A stretch of DNA of 64,000 bases from the NCBI RefSeq assembly GCF_034424525.1, contig NZ_CP139979.1, positions 2,189,501 through 2,253,500 of the forward strand, written 5' to 3'. Source of the DNA: Sphingobium yanoikuyae. Lineage in GTDB: Bacteria; Pseudomonadota; Alphaproteobacteria; Sphingomonadales; Sphingomonadaceae. The position numbers and the translations under genes were made by a program. How positions within the stretch are numbered: position 1 is the stretch's first letter; every line of letters starts with the position of its first letter. The notes under the pieces were generated by a model. It did no database searches. It was given only the letters and a program-made list of their open reading frames with translations, and was not told where the DNA came from. Positions 1-8,188 of the stretch are shown piece after piece.

Positions 1-873
1 GGGATGCTGGTCGAGGCGCTGGCCCGCCGCCACGGCATCGAGACGCTGATCGCCGAGACGCCCGACAGCGCGCTGCGCGCCTATCGCGCCGCCGACCGGC
101 AATTGTTCATCAACGCCGCCCTGCCGACCGAAAGCCGCAAGTTCATGCTGGCACACCAGCTGATGATGCTGGAGGGACAGGCGGTGATCGCCGATGTGGT
201 GCGCAAGGCCGGCCTGCCGGTCACCGGCGCCGACCGGCTGCTCGCGATCGGCCTTGGCAATTATGCCGCCGGCGCGCTGCTGATGCCCTATGCCCCCTTC
301 CGCGAGGCGGCGCGGACGATGCGCCATGATATCGACCGGCTGGCCCGCACCTTCGGCGTCAGTTTCGAACAGGCCTGCCATCGCCTGTCCACGCTGCAAC
401 GGCCGGGCCTGCGCGGCATCCCCTTCTTCTTCTGCCGGGTCGACATGGCCGGCAACATCACCAAGCGCCACAGCGCCACCCGCCTGCAATTCGCCCGCTT
501 CGGCGGCGCCTGCCCGCTGTGGAACGTGCATGAGGCCGTCGCCGTGCCCGACCGCATCAATGTGCAGCTTGGCGAGACTCCCGACGGCGTGCGTTATGTC
601 TCGATGGCCAAGGGGCTGGTGAAGCCGTCCGGCAGCTACAAACGCACCCCGCGCCGCTTTGCCGTGGTGCTGGGCTGCGAAGTCGCCCATGCGGCCAATT
701 TCGTCTATGCCGACGGCCTGCATCTGAACGAGGAAGGCGCCGCGACGCCGATCGGCATCACCTGCCGCCTCTGCTCGCGCCAGAGCTGCGACCAGCGCGC
801 CTTCCCACCCGCCGACCGCCCGATCCATGTCGATCCCGACAATCGCCAGATCGTGCCCTACTGGATCGGCTGA
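1..873 (+). CDS. ScfR-family transcriptional regulator (C-terminal part, 5' truncated by window)
   Basis: The reading frame is open from base 1 to a TGA at 871-873, so the N-terminus, which in this family carries a Cro/C1-type HTH, lies outside the window. The visible part begins in an ImmA/IrrE-like region (residues about 1-90) and continues as the DUF2083 domain typical of short-chain fatty acyl-CoA regulators. The C-terminus holds a cysteine cluster (CRLCSRQSCDQRAFPP, near residue 255) that is characteristic of these proteins. Family members control propionyl-/acetyl-CoA metabolism, for example the glyoxylate or methylcitrate genes. The target here cannot be told from the downstream TonB receptor, which is separated by an AT-rich gap. 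Confidence 0.8.
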   Translation, partial: GMLVEALARRHGIETLIAETPDSALRAYRAADRQLFINAALPTESRKFMLAHQLMMLEGQAVIADVVRKAGLPVTGADRLLAIGLGNYAAGALLMPYAPFREAARTMRHDIDRLARTFGVSFEQACHRLSTLQRPGLRGIPFFFCRVDMAGNITKRHSATRLQFARFGGACPLWNVHEAVAVPDRINVQLGETPDGVRYVSMAKGLVKPSGSYKRTPRRFAVVLGCEVAHAANFVYADGLHLNEEGAATPIGITCRLCSRQSCDQRAFPPADRPIHVDPDNRQIVPYWIG

Positions 874-1118
874 CATGAAGTAATAATTACACGAAAATCC
901 GAAATAAAATCCGACATTACTTTTACATTTCAATACTCATCTTCAACCATGAAGATCGTGCAGCATATTGAAATATAATTCACTTATATGTCGTGTCACT
1001 TTTAACAAAATTGTCATAGCGAAATCCCAGTTGCAGGGCGGGACTGTCACGGACAGCTCGGTGCCAGAACAGATAATCGGCACCCTTGTCGCACATGGTA
1101 AAAAGGGATTTCGGGTCA
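874..1118. promoter_or_regulatory. AT-rich leader upstream of TonB receptor
   Basis: These 245 bases are strikingly AT-rich (most obviously 880-1020) compared with the coding DNA around them. They contain several AT-only runs and a small perfect inverted repeat, CTGTC-ACG-GACAG, at 1044-1056. The region must hold the promoter of the receptor gene and perhaps an operator. I could not place -35/-10 boxes with confidence. Confidence 0.35.
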
Positions 1119-3575
1119 ATGAAACAGCTATTGATGTGCAGCGCCGCGCTGGTCGTGGCCGCTGCGCCGACGATCGCGCTTGCGCAATCGACCGGCTCGC
1201 AGGATTTCGAGGACAGCATCATCGTCACCGGCGCGCAGGGCGACCAGAGCGTCGGCGGCGTCAAGATTCCCGAAACGCCCAAGGCCAAGGTCACGCTGGA
1301 CCAGGAGATCATCGCCCGCCAGCGCCCCGGCCAGGCGATCAACGAAACGCTGAACCTGGTGCCCGGCGTCAGCTTCTCCAACCAGGACCCGTGGGGATCG
1401 CTGGGCGGCAGCTTCACAGTGCGCGGCTTCAGTTCCGACCGCGTGTCGCAGACGATCGACGGCATTCCGCTCAATGACTCGGGCAATTACGCGCTCTACA
1501 CCAACCAGCAGCTCGACCCGGAAATCATCGAGGCGGCGACCGTCAGCCTGGGTTCGACCGATGTCGACAGCCCGACCGCCTCGGCCGCCGGCGGCACGAT
1601 CAACATCCGCTCGCTGATGCCATCGGACGAGATGGGCGCGATGATCAGCGCCAGCTATGGCAATATCGTCGCCCGCGGCAATGACGATGATCGCGCCTAT
1701 CACCGCATCTTCGGCATGGTCCAGACCGGCGTCTTCACGCCCTTCGGCACCAAGGCCTGGTTCGCCGCCTCGCGCGCGACCAACAAGTCGACCTACACCA
1801 ATTATGGCGGCGTCGATAAGCAGCAATATAATGGCAAGATCTACCAGCCGATCGGCAGCAATGGCGACTTCATCGCGCTGGCCGGCCATTACAACCAGAA
1901 CCGCAACACCTTCAACGGTTCGACCTATACCACCGCGACCTTCCCCGGCACGACCGACGGCCGCTTCTACGACACCGCGACCTGCACCGTGGACACGCCG
2001 CAGACCGGCGTCACCGACTATGCCAATAGCTGCGGCTCGGCGTTCGAGCGGCGCTACAACCCGTCCAACACCGGCAATGTCCGGCTCAATTCGCGCTTTA
2101 CTCTGGCCAGCGGCCTGACCCTCACGGTCGATCCCAGCTTCCAATATACCAAGGCCAATGGCGGCGGCACATCCTATGCCTATGAAGGGGCCAGCGCCGA
2201 CGGCAATACGGGCGGCTATTATCTCAAGGACAGCCGCAACACCGCCACCAGCAGCTCGACCCAATATTATTATGTCGGCGGCGTGGACCTGAATGGCGAT
2301 GGCGACACGCAGGATTTCGTCCGCGTCCTCTCACCCAGCCAGACCGTGACCAAACGCTATGGCGTGATCGCCAACCTGTCCTACGATATCGACCCCGACA
2401 ACCGCCTGCGCCTGTCCTACACCTATGACCGCGCCCGCCATCGCCAGACCGGCGAAGCCGGCTATCTGGAACTGGACGGCAGCCCGGTCGATGTCTTCCC
2501 GATCAACAATCCGATCGTCGATGCCGACGGCAATGTCGTGCAGAAGCGCAACCGCCTGTCCTATGCGACGCTGAACCAGATTTCGGGCGAATATCGCGGT
2601 TCCTATCTCGACGATCAGGTCATCCTGTTGCTGGGCGCGCGCATGCCCTTCTTCAGCCGCGACCTCAATCAATATTGCGTCACCACCGACGCATCGGGCA
2701 ACGTCAACTGCCCGGCGACCCAGGCCGGCATCGATGCCCAGCTCGACGCCAACAGCGCCTATGCCGCGCCGCAGTCGCGCAAGTTCGACTATAACAAGCT
2801 GCTGCCCAACCTTGGCGTCACCTACAAGTTCACCAGCAAGGCCAGCGTCTTCACCAGCTATGCCAAGAACCTGTCCGTGCCCGGCACCGACGCCCTCTAT
2901 GGCGCGCTTTATTTCGACGAAGGCTCCAGCTCGGGCAATCCCAAGCCGGAAACGTCAGACGCCTTCGACCTTGGCGTGCGCTATCAATCCGGCATCGTTC
3001 AGGCGCAGCTCTCGGGCTGGTACACCCGCTACAACAATCGCCTGGCAACCGCCTATGACGCCGATTGCGATTGCAGCGTGACCCGCAACCTCGGCCGCGT
3101 CGACAAATATGGCATGGATGGCAGCGTCGCGGTGCGGCCGGTCAAGGATCTGATGCTCTACGTCTTCGGCTCCTACCTCAAGTCGGAGATCAAGGACGAT
3201 GTCCAGACCGGCGCCAGCACCTATGCCGCAACCGCCGGCAAGCGTGAGGCCGGCGCGCCGGTCTATACGCTGGGTAGCCGCATCCAGGGCACGCTCGGCC
3301 CGGTCGATCTCGGCCTTCAGATCAAGCGGACCGGCGAGCGCTATGTCAACGACATCAATACGGTGAAGCTGCCCGGCTATACGCTGGTCGATCTCGACGC
3401 CCGCTTCTCGCTGGAGCAATGGGGCCTCAAGAAGACCTTCTTCCAGCTCAACGTCACCAACCTGTTCGACAAGGTCTATATCGGCTATTCGGGCACCGGC
3501 CTGACCAGCACCGCCACCACCGCCTATCTCGGCTCGCCCCGCGCGATCAGCGGATCGATGGTCGTGGCCTTCTGA
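1119..3575 (+). CDS. TonB-dependent outer-membrane receptor
   Basis: This gene encodes an 818-residue outer-membrane transporter that would take up an unknown ligand using TonB energy. The ATG at 1119 is preferred because it follows an AAAAGGGA ribosome site at 1101-1108 and starts directly at a signal peptide (MKQLLMCSAALVVAAAP, cleaved after ALAQ). Upstream TTG/ATG codons at 1086 and 1095 are in frame but would bury the signal. A plug domain follows (residues about 40-165, with a TVRGFSSDR motif and a DGIPLNDSG loop), then a 22-strand-type beta barrel ending in the expected C-terminal Phe (VVAF). The sequence does not tell siderophore from sugar or other ligands. A terminator follows directly. 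Confidence 0.93.
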   Translation: MKQLLMCSAALVVAAAPTIALAQSTGSQDFEDSIIVTGAQGDQSVGGVKIPETPKAKVTLDQEIIARQRPGQAINETLNLVPGVSFSNQDPWGSLGGSFTVRGFSSDRVSQTIDGIPLNDSGNYALYTNQQLDPEIIEAATVSLGSTDVDSPTASAAGGTINIRSLMPSDEMGAMISASYGNIVARGNDDDRAYHRIFGMVQTGVFTPFGTKAWFAASRATNKSTYTNYGGVDKQQYNGKIYQPIGSNGDFIALAGHYNQNRNTFNGSTYTTATFPGTTDGRFYDTATCTVDTPQTGVTDYANSCGSAFERRYNPSNTGNVRLNSRFTLASGLTLTVDPSFQYTKANGGGTSYAYEGASADGNTGGYYLKDSRNTATSSSTQYYYVGGVDLNGDGDTQDFVRVLSPSQTVTKRYGVIANLSYDIDPDNRLRLSYTYDRARHRQTGEAGYLELDGSPVDVFPINNPIVDADGNVVQKRNRLSYATLNQISGEYRGSYLDDQVILLLGARMPFFSRDLNQYCVTTDASGNVNCPATQAGIDAQLDANSAYAAPQSRKFDYNKLLPNLGVTYKFTSKASVFTSYAKNLSVPGTDALYGALYFDEGSSSGNPKPETSDAFDLGVRYQSGIVQAQLSGWYTRYNNRLATAYDADCDCSVTRNLGRVDKYGMDGSVAVRPVKDLMLYVFGSYLKSEIKDDVQTGASTYAATAGKREAGAPVYTLGSRIQGTLGPVDLGLQIKRTGERYVNDINTVKLPGYTLVDLDARFSLEQWGLKKTFFQLNVTNLFDKVYIGYSGTGLTSTATTAYLGSPRAISGSMVVAF

Positions 3576-3584
3576 CCGGACGAA

Positions 3585-3615
3585 GGGGCGCCGGCATCGG
3601 CGGGCGCCCCTTTTT
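3585..3615 (+). terminator. Intrinsic terminator after TonB receptor
   Basis: GGGGCGCC (3585-3592) pairs perfectly with GGCGCCCC (3603-3610), and five T residues follow at 3611-3615. It sits 10 bases after the receptor stop codon. Confidence 0.85.
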
Positions 3616-3630
3616 CCTTTCGCATCAAGA

Positions 3631-4083
3631 TCAAGGCTGTGGCTTCGCGCGCGCCTTGGCCGGCAACGGCGCAAAAATGGGGTGAAAGCTGATTTCAACC
3701 CGTCGGTTCTGACGTTCGGCGACATTTGCGCCCGTGGCTAAGCGCTGACGTGACGCTCCACGGGCTTTGATATCAATATCATCTTCCGGAATGCCATGCG
3801 CTGACAAATAGGCCCGCACCACCTTCGCGCGCCTTCGCCCAAGCGCGGGATTTTCGCGCGTGTCGGCATGCCCTTCAATCACGGTCCGACCATAGCCGCA
3901 GTTCGCAGCAAGGCGACTGACCCGGTCAAGAATATTCCGCGCCTCTTCGTCCACATAGGCAATGTCGGAATCGAAGGCGATGATGAAGGGACCGGTAAAA
4001 CATTCAAAGCTGTTAGCCTGGCTGGGTAGCCCCAATGCGAGCAGCGCGCATGCTACGGATAGAATTTTGCCGGTTGAACGCAT
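3631..4083 (-). CDS. OmpA-like domain envelope protein
   Basis: This is a 150-residue exported protein with an N-terminal signal peptide (MRSTGKILSVACALLALGLPSQA) followed by a single OmpA/MotB peptidoglycan-binding domain. The diagnostic stretch is IEGHADTRENPALGRRRAKVVRAYL (about residues 68-93, quoted here in broken form: IEGHADTRE, then the RRRAKVVRAYL helix), with a C-terminal NRRVEI motif. It would sit in the periplasm bound to peptidoglycan. It has no barrel and no lipobox, so it is shorter than Pal. It is convergent with the TonB receptor and reads away from the LysR gene. The partner is unknown. Confidence 0.85.
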   Translation of the reverse strand: MRSTGKILSVACALLALGLPSQANSFECFTGPFIIAFDSDIAYVDEEARNILDRVSRLAANCGYGRTVIEGHADTRENPALGRRRAKVVRAYLSAHGIPEDDIDIKARGASRQRLATGANVAERQNRRVEISFHPIFAPLPAKARAKPQP

Positions 4084-4143
4084 ATCGTTTCCGCACCCCT
4101 CAGGCAGTTGATCATAAAACCCAAACCTGTAGCCGAGAAGCGC

Positions 4144-5040
4144 TCAGTCAGGCATCTTCATCGCTCCGTCCAGATAGTCGAGAAAAGCGCGCACCCGCGC
4201 AGCGGTGCGGTCTTCTGCGGCGTAGAGGGCGTGAATATCCTCGCCGTCGCCGGGGTTATAGTCGGCCAGCACTTCGACCAGGCGCCCCGCCCTGATGTCG
4301 CTGGCGACATGGAAATGGCCGTGCCGGGCGATGCCGCCGCCGGCGATCGCCATCTGGCGTACCACTTCGCCCGAATTGCCGTAGAAGCTGCCCTGCACCG
4401 GTCGCTGCACCAGCTTTCCGCCGATGCGGAACGGCCAGCCGTCGATCGAGCGGCGGAAGCTGAAGCGCAGGCAGTCATGATCGTCCAGATCGTCCGGCGT
4501 CTGCGGCGTGCCGCGCCGGGCAAGATAGGCCGGGCTCGCCACCAGCACCATCGCGCTATGGCCCAGCTTCTTCGCCCGCAGGCTGGTGTCGCGCAGCGGG
4601 CCGATGCGGATGGCGATATCGGCCCGTTCCTCGACCAGATCGACGATCGTGTCGGACAGGGTCAGGTCCACCGTCACCGCCGGATAAAGTTCTCGGAAGC
4701 CGGGCAGGATCGGGATCAGGCATTCGATGCCGAAGGAGGGCGAGGCGTTGATCCGCAGCAGCCCGCGCGGCGTCGTGCGATCCTCGCCCAGCCCCGCCTC
4801 CAGCGCCATCATGTCGCCCAGCAGCACCGCCATCCGGTCGCGATAGGTGACGCCCTCCGGAGTCAGCGCCAGCGCGCGGGTGGTCCGCCGCAGCAGGGTG
4901 ACACCCAGCCGCTGTTCCAGTCGCGCGATCGACCGGCTGACCGCCGATGGCGTCAGCCGCAGCGCCTTGGCCGCCGCCGCCAGACTGCCCTCGCCCGCCA
5001 CCATCAGGAAGGTTTCGATGTCGCCGAACCGGTTATCCAT
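4144..5040 (-). CDS. LysR-family transcriptional regulator
   Basis: This 298-residue regulator has an N-terminal winged HTH (residues about 4-62, containing GSLAAAAKALRLTPSAVSRS) and a periplasmic-binding-like effector domain. It belongs to the large CrgA/DmlR-type group (RINASPSFG and FRRSIDGWPF signatures). It is divergent from the SDR gene at 5143, and the 102-base gap holds an inverted repeat. The usual inference is that it controls that SDR gene and itself. Effector unknown. Confidence 0.92.
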   Translation of the reverse strand: MDNRFGDIETFLMVAGEGSLAAAAKALRLTPSAVSRSIARLEQRLGVTLLRRTTRALALTPEGVTYRDRMAVLLGDMMALEAGLGEDRTTPRGLLRINASPSFGIECLIPILPGFRELYPAVTVDLTLSDTIVDLVEERADIAIRIGPLRDTSLRAKKLGHSAMVLVASPAYLARRGTPQTPDDLDDHDCLRFSFRRSIDGWPFRIGGKLVQRPVQGSFYGNSGEVVRQMAIAGGGIARHGHFHVASDIRAGRLVEVLADYNPGDGEDIHALYAAEDRTAARVRAFLDYLDGAMKMPD

Positions 5041-5041
5041 G

Positions 5042-5062
5042 ATTTCAAATCACTTCTGAAAT
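5042..5062. promoter_or_regulatory. Candidate LysR operator in divergent promoter
   Basis: ATTTCA (5042-5047) and TGAAAT (5057-5062) form a perfect inverted repeat with a 9-base spacer, two bases upstream of the LysR start codon. LysR-type sites are usually T-N11-A dyads of this size. Assignment is by position and symmetry only. Confidence 0.4.
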
Positions 5063-5142
5063 GCGAAAGTGCAATCTAATCATCAATGCAAAATGCTCTA
5101 TCTTGCTGTCAACTTCGCTGTCACTTTTCAGAGGAATGCACC

Positions 5143-5928
5143 ATGGATCTTCAGCTTTCGGGCAAGACCGCCCTCGTCACCGGATCGACCGCCGGCATCG
5201 GCTTCGCCATCGCCAAGCGCCTGGCTGAGGAAGGGGTCGAGGTCGTCATTACCGGCCGCAACCAGGCCAAGCTGGACGCTGCCACCGCCGAGCTTTCGCA
5301 GGCCGGCACCATCCGCCCGGTGCTGGCCGACCCCGCCACCGCTGCGGGCGCCGACGCGCTGATCGCCGCCGTCCCGGACATCGACATCCTCGTCAATAAT
5401 CTCGGCATCTACGAGGCCAAGGACTTCACCGACATCACGGACGCGGACTGGCATCATCTGTTTGAGGTCAATGTCGTGAGCGGCGCCCGCCTCGCCCGCC
5501 ATTATTTCCCGAAGATGCTGGCGAAGAACTGGGGCCGCATCCTGTTCATCGCCAGCGAAAGCGGCCTGCTGCCGCCGGCCGAGATGATCCATTATGGCAT
5601 GACCAAGTCGGCCCAGCTCGCCATTTCGCGGGGCCTGGCCGAACATACGCGCGGCACCGGCGTCACCGTCAATTCGGTGCTGCCCGGTCCGACCCGCTCG
5701 GAAGGCATTGTCGAGTTCATCCGCTCCGTGGTCGAGAATAAGGACGCGTCCGAAGCCGAGCGCGAGGCCGAATTCTTCACCAAGCTGCGCCCGCTCTCGC
5801 TGATCAAGCGGCTGATCGAAGCCGATGAAGTCGGCGCGATGACCGCCTATCTCGCCAGCCCGCTGGCGGCCGCCACCAATGGCGCGGCGGTCAAGGTCGA
5901 AGGCGGCATGGTGCCGACGATCTACTAG
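5143..5928 (+). CDS. Short-chain dehydrogenase/reductase
   Basis: This is a 261-residue Rossmann-fold oxidoreductase. The ATG at 5143 follows a GAGGA ribosome site at 5131-5135. Visible motifs are the cofactor glycine motif TGSTAGIG (residues 13-20), NNLGIY in the NNAG position, a catalytic Ser in FIASESG, and YGMTK supplying Tyr and Lys. The basic residue in the TGRNQ stretch suggests NADP(H), which is an inference. It is divergent from and probably regulated by the LysR gene. The insertion sequence starts exactly at the stop codon, but the C-terminus (GGMVPTIY) looks natural for the family, so the protein appears intact. Confidence 0.9.
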   Translation: MDLQLSGKTALVTGSTAGIGFAIAKRLAEEGVEVVITGRNQAKLDAATAELSQAGTIRPVLADPATAAGADALIAAVPDIDILVNNLGIYEAKDFTDITDADWHHLFEVNVVSGARLARHYFPKMLAKNWGRILFIASESGLLPPAEMIHYGMTKSAQLAISRGLAEHTRGTGVTVNSVLPGPTRSEGIVEFIRSVVENKDASEAEREAEFFTKLRPLSLIKRLIEADEVGAMTAYLASPLAAATNGAAVKVEGGMVPTIY

Positions 5929-6691
5929 GCCGTAGACTCATAAGCGCGGAGCCAGAGGCGCACTGAGGCAAGTTGGACCATGGCGAGGAAGTTCTCTGCC
6001 AGCTTTTCGTAGCGGGTGGCGACGCGGCGGAAGTGCTTGAGTTTGGAGAAGAACCGCTCGATCAGATTGCGCTCGCGGTATAGCCGTTTGCTGAAGCAGG
6101 ACTTCCACTTTCGATTGGATTTGGCCGGGATGTTGGGCGTGGCGCCCTGTTGCTCGATCAACGCGCGGATGCGATCGGCATCGTAGGCCTTGTCGGCAAG
6201 CACGATCATGTGCGGCCCAAGATGGTTGAGTAGATCGTCCGCAACTTGGCCATCATGCGCCTGCCCAGCAGTCAGGCCGAGCCGGATAGGGAGGCCTTGC
6301 GTGTCGACGACCGCGTGGATTTTGGTCGTGAGCCCTCCCCGGGAGCGACCGAGACAATGATCTCGATCCCTCTTTTTGCCGTCGCAGCCTGTTGGTGCGC
6401 ACGGATGGAAGTGCTGTCGATCATCTGGATGTCCCCATCATAGGCAGCGGTGATGGCGTCCATCAACCGCTCCCAAACGCCGGCCTTTCGCCATCGCACG
6501 AAACGATTGTAGCAGGTGGTGCGAGGGCCGTAGCGCTCGGGTAAATCGCGCCATGGCGCACCCGATCGCAGCACCCAGAAGATGCCGTTCAGCACACGGC
6601 GGTCATCGACGCGCGGAACGCCTCGCGGCTTATTGGGAAGCAGCGGTTCGATCACGCGCCACTCGAAGTCGGTCAGATCATATCGGCTCAT
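5925..6691 (-). CDS. IS5-family transposase OrfAB, predicted -1 frameshift product
   Basis: Read with one -1 slip, orfA and orfB give a 255-residue DDE transposase. The first catalytic Asp lies in MIDSTSIRAH (orfA), the second in LADKAYD and the Glu in RERNLIERFFSKLK (both orfB); the last matches the IS5 family R-x3-E-x6-K signature. The likely slip site is a run of five A residues (minus strand, 6373-6377). A Lys-AAA tRNA moving back one base there enters the orfB frame, which then reads RDHCLGRSRGGLTTKIHAVV without a stop. That conserved joint makes programmed slippage more likely than decay. No other transposase copy is seen in the window. Confidence 0.8.
6272..6691 (-). CDS. IS5-family transposase OrfA (zero-frame product)
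   Basis: Translated without slippage, the upstream frame begins MSRYDLTDFEWRVIEPLLP at an ATG at 6691 and stops at 6272 after 139 residues. It carries the N-terminal DNA-binding DUF4096-like region and only the first catalytic Asp. In this group the short product often acts as a regulator of transposition. An in-frame extension to 6766 has no support. Confidence 0.7.
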   Translation of the reverse strand: MSRYDLTDFEWRVIEPLLPNKPRGVPRVDDRRVLNGIFWVLRSGAPWRDLPERYGPRTTCYNRFVRWRKAGVWERLMDAITAAYDGDIQMIDSTSIRAHQQAATAKRGIEIIVSVAPGEGSRPKSTRSSTRKASLSGSA

Positions 6692-6781
6692 ATGGAGCCT
6701 GAATCCGAATTTTGAGCGATGGGGAAGGCTTCGATGACGAACCCATATTTGGGGAGTGCCGGCCATGTGATACTTGGCATT

Positions 6782-7204
6782 ATGACGAGACTCATTCGCA
6801 CCATAATGGGCGCCGCTATTCTCGCGCTCTGCTCTTCTCAGGCTGCAGCATATAGCTCGGTTTGCAGTAATCCTAAACGGGCGCGGATCTTCGCCACAGC
6901 CGTCATCATTTTGCCTGACGATGATATAAAAAAACTGGAAGCGGCGTTTGAGAAGCTCTCCACGCGGGTTGGCATGACCACATGGGGTGTCGGTAGCTCA
7001 GAAGGAGGGCGAACCCTGAGCCAAACGTTGGGGCTTCAAAGTCCTAAAATCAGCGTCAGTATCACTGCTCGTTGGAAACCAGGAAAACGTAACGCGCTGT
7101 TGAAAGTCGAGCGGACTTGCATCAACGACGACCTTGAGCCTTGGGCTGGATATTGGCGGAAAGTCCGCAGCGAGCTGACGCAAGCAGGCTACAGATTACA
7201 ATAG
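6782..7204 (+). CDS. Exported protein of unknown function
   Basis: I do not recognise this 140-residue protein. It starts with a plausible signal peptide (MTRLIRTIMGAAILALC, cleaved after SSQAAA) and has two cysteines flanking the mature domain (SSVCSN near residue 27 and ERTCIN near 116), which could form a disulfide. The mature part is mixed alpha/beta and hydrophilic. The ATG at 6782 is chosen because it opens the signal peptide; longer in-frame starts reach into the insertion sequence. Codon use is less GC-biased than in the neighbours, and it sits right beside the IS, so horizontal acquisition is possible. Confidence 0.55.
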   Translation: MTRLIRTIMGAAILALCSSQAAAYSSVCSNPKRARIFATAVIILPDDDIKKLEAAFEKLSTRVGMTTWGVGSSEGGRTLSQTLGLQSPKISVSITARWKPGKRNALLKVERTCINDDLEPWAGYWRKVRSELTQAGYRLQ

Positions 7205-7253
7205 CCCGACGGCCTCACCAATTTATGGGTTCACGACCTAAAAACTCCATGTC

Positions 7254-7324
7254 CGTTCGTTTCGAGCTTGTCGAGAAACGGAAGCATGGCGCTTGCCGCT
7301 TCTCGACTTCGCTCGAAGCGAACG
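7254..7324. repeat. Dispersed palindromic repeat, TTCGAGC/TCGAGAA type (copy 1, degenerate)
   Basis: Arms at 7254-7277 and 7300-7324 form an imperfect inverted repeat built on CGTTCG-TTCGAGC-TGTCGAGAA. The same element recurs with perfect arms at 28739-28800. It is non-coding here and lies between the exported protein and the dioxygenase. Confidence 0.75.
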
Positions 7325-7392
7325 GGAGTTAGCATCCTGCTTGTGGCAACTGGCCCTGTCGCTCGTTTCCTCCTCTGCCTATGAGGATGGAA

Positions 7393-8133
7393 ATGAGCGA
7401 TACGGACTGCCTGCCCACCATCGACCAGGCGCTGGAACAGGATGGCTATGCCCGCCTGGCCGGCGCCGACCTGCTGCGCCAGCTGGATATCGGCGCGGCC
7501 GACTGGGCGCCCTTTGCCCGCAGCTGGGACGATCTTGGCCCCGACCTCTTCATGGCCGATGGCGGCCGTTATCGCCGTCGACGCCACGCCACCTTTCGCT
7601 GCGCCGCCGGACAGTTCAGCCGCCAGCCGCACCAGCCCCATTATCAGAGCCGCGACTATAACCCGCTGAACGGCGACGTGCAGCGCTGGTTCGATCCGGT
7701 CGAGGACGCGACGATCGCGCTGCCGGCGACGCAGGCGCTGCTGGCCTTTTGCGCCGGCCATTTCGATCCGGCATCATCGGGCGACTGGCATGTCGAGATG
7801 CACCAGTTCCGGATCGAGGCGAAGCCCGGCGAGCTTGGCCGTCCCACACCCGAGGGCATGCACCGCGACGGCGTCGACCGGGTCTTCGTGATGCTGGTCG
7901 AGCGCCGCAATGTGCGCGAGGGCGTCACCCGCATCGGCGCCGCCGACGGCACGCCGATGGGGGAATTCACCCTGGCCCAACCGGGCGACGCGATGCTGAT
8001 CGACGACCACCGCATCTTCCACGGCGTAACCGAAATCCACGCCGTCGATCCCGCCCAGCCCGCCTGGCGCGACGCGCTGGTGATCACCTTTCAATCCTCC
8101 CCGGCACGGGGAGGTGGCATCGCGCAGCGATGA
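7393..8133 (+). CDS. 2-oxoglutarate/Fe(II) dioxygenase, BsmA/amino-acid hydroxylase type
   Basis: This 246-residue enzyme resembles the 2OG-Fe_Oxy_2 (PF10014) family, which includes bacterial isoleucine and other free amino-acid hydroxylases. The iron ligands are visible as His157 and Asp159 (MHRDGVDR) and His210 (FHGVTEI). The substrate cannot be predicted. The ATG at 7393 is preferred over 7381 because GAGGATGGA lies directly in front of it. The last dozen residues (SSPARGGGIAQR) are translated from a dispersed GC-rich repeat; the natural end is probably VITFQ or nearby. The gene is convergent with gor. Confidence 0.82.
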   Translation: MSDTDCLPTIDQALEQDGYARLAGADLLRQLDIGAADWAPFARSWDDLGPDLFMADGGRYRRRRHATFRCAAGQFSRQPHQPHYQSRDYNPLNGDVQRWFDPVEDATIALPATQALLAFCAGHFDPASSGDWHVEMHQFRIEAKPGELGRPTPEGMHRDGVDRVFVMLVERRNVREGVTRIGAADGTPMGEFTLAQPGDAMLIDDHRIFHGVTEIHAVDPAQPAWRDALVITFQSSPARGGGIAQR

Positions 8134-8188
8134 CGGAGGGGGCTGGCCGACGGCACGCCCCCTCCCCCCCCGCGAGCGGGGAGGATTA
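8093..8188. repeat. GC-rich dispersed repeat element (copy A)
   Basis: The element opens with the palindrome CCTCCCCGGCACGGGGAGG (8096-8114), continues through GCATCGCGCAGCGATGACGG to a GGAGGGGG run, and closes with CCCCCTCC and CGCGAGCGGGGAGGATTA. The same order of blocks is found at 9608-9737. The final TTA is the stop codon of gor read on the minus strand. Confidence 0.75.

Larger units (their letters stand above)
5925..6720 (-). mobile_element. IS5-family (IS427-like) insertion sequence
   Basis: The element carries two overlapping transposase frames read on the minus strand. Only approximate ends can be given. Near the left end CTCATAA (from about 5937) is mirrored near the right end by TTTTGAG (about 6711-6716), which suggests terminal inverted repeats there. 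I could not identify a target duplication. It is inserted at the 3' end of the SDR gene, and its orfB stop codon overlaps the SDR stop codon. Confidence 0.85.

Noticed and set aside
968..1477. 169-codon plus-strand frame overlapping the TonB receptor start
   Set aside because: It overlaps the signal peptide and plug in another frame, and its later half is Arg/Gly/His-rich nonsense.
1128..2264. 378-codon open frame opposite the TonB receptor
   Set aside because: Ala/Gly/Val/Asp-rich shadow of the receptor gene with no recognisable fold.
5929..6781. Exact terminal repeats and target duplication of the IS
   Set aside because: Only a seven-base partial match near the ends was found and no convincing duplicated target, so the boundaries are left approximate.
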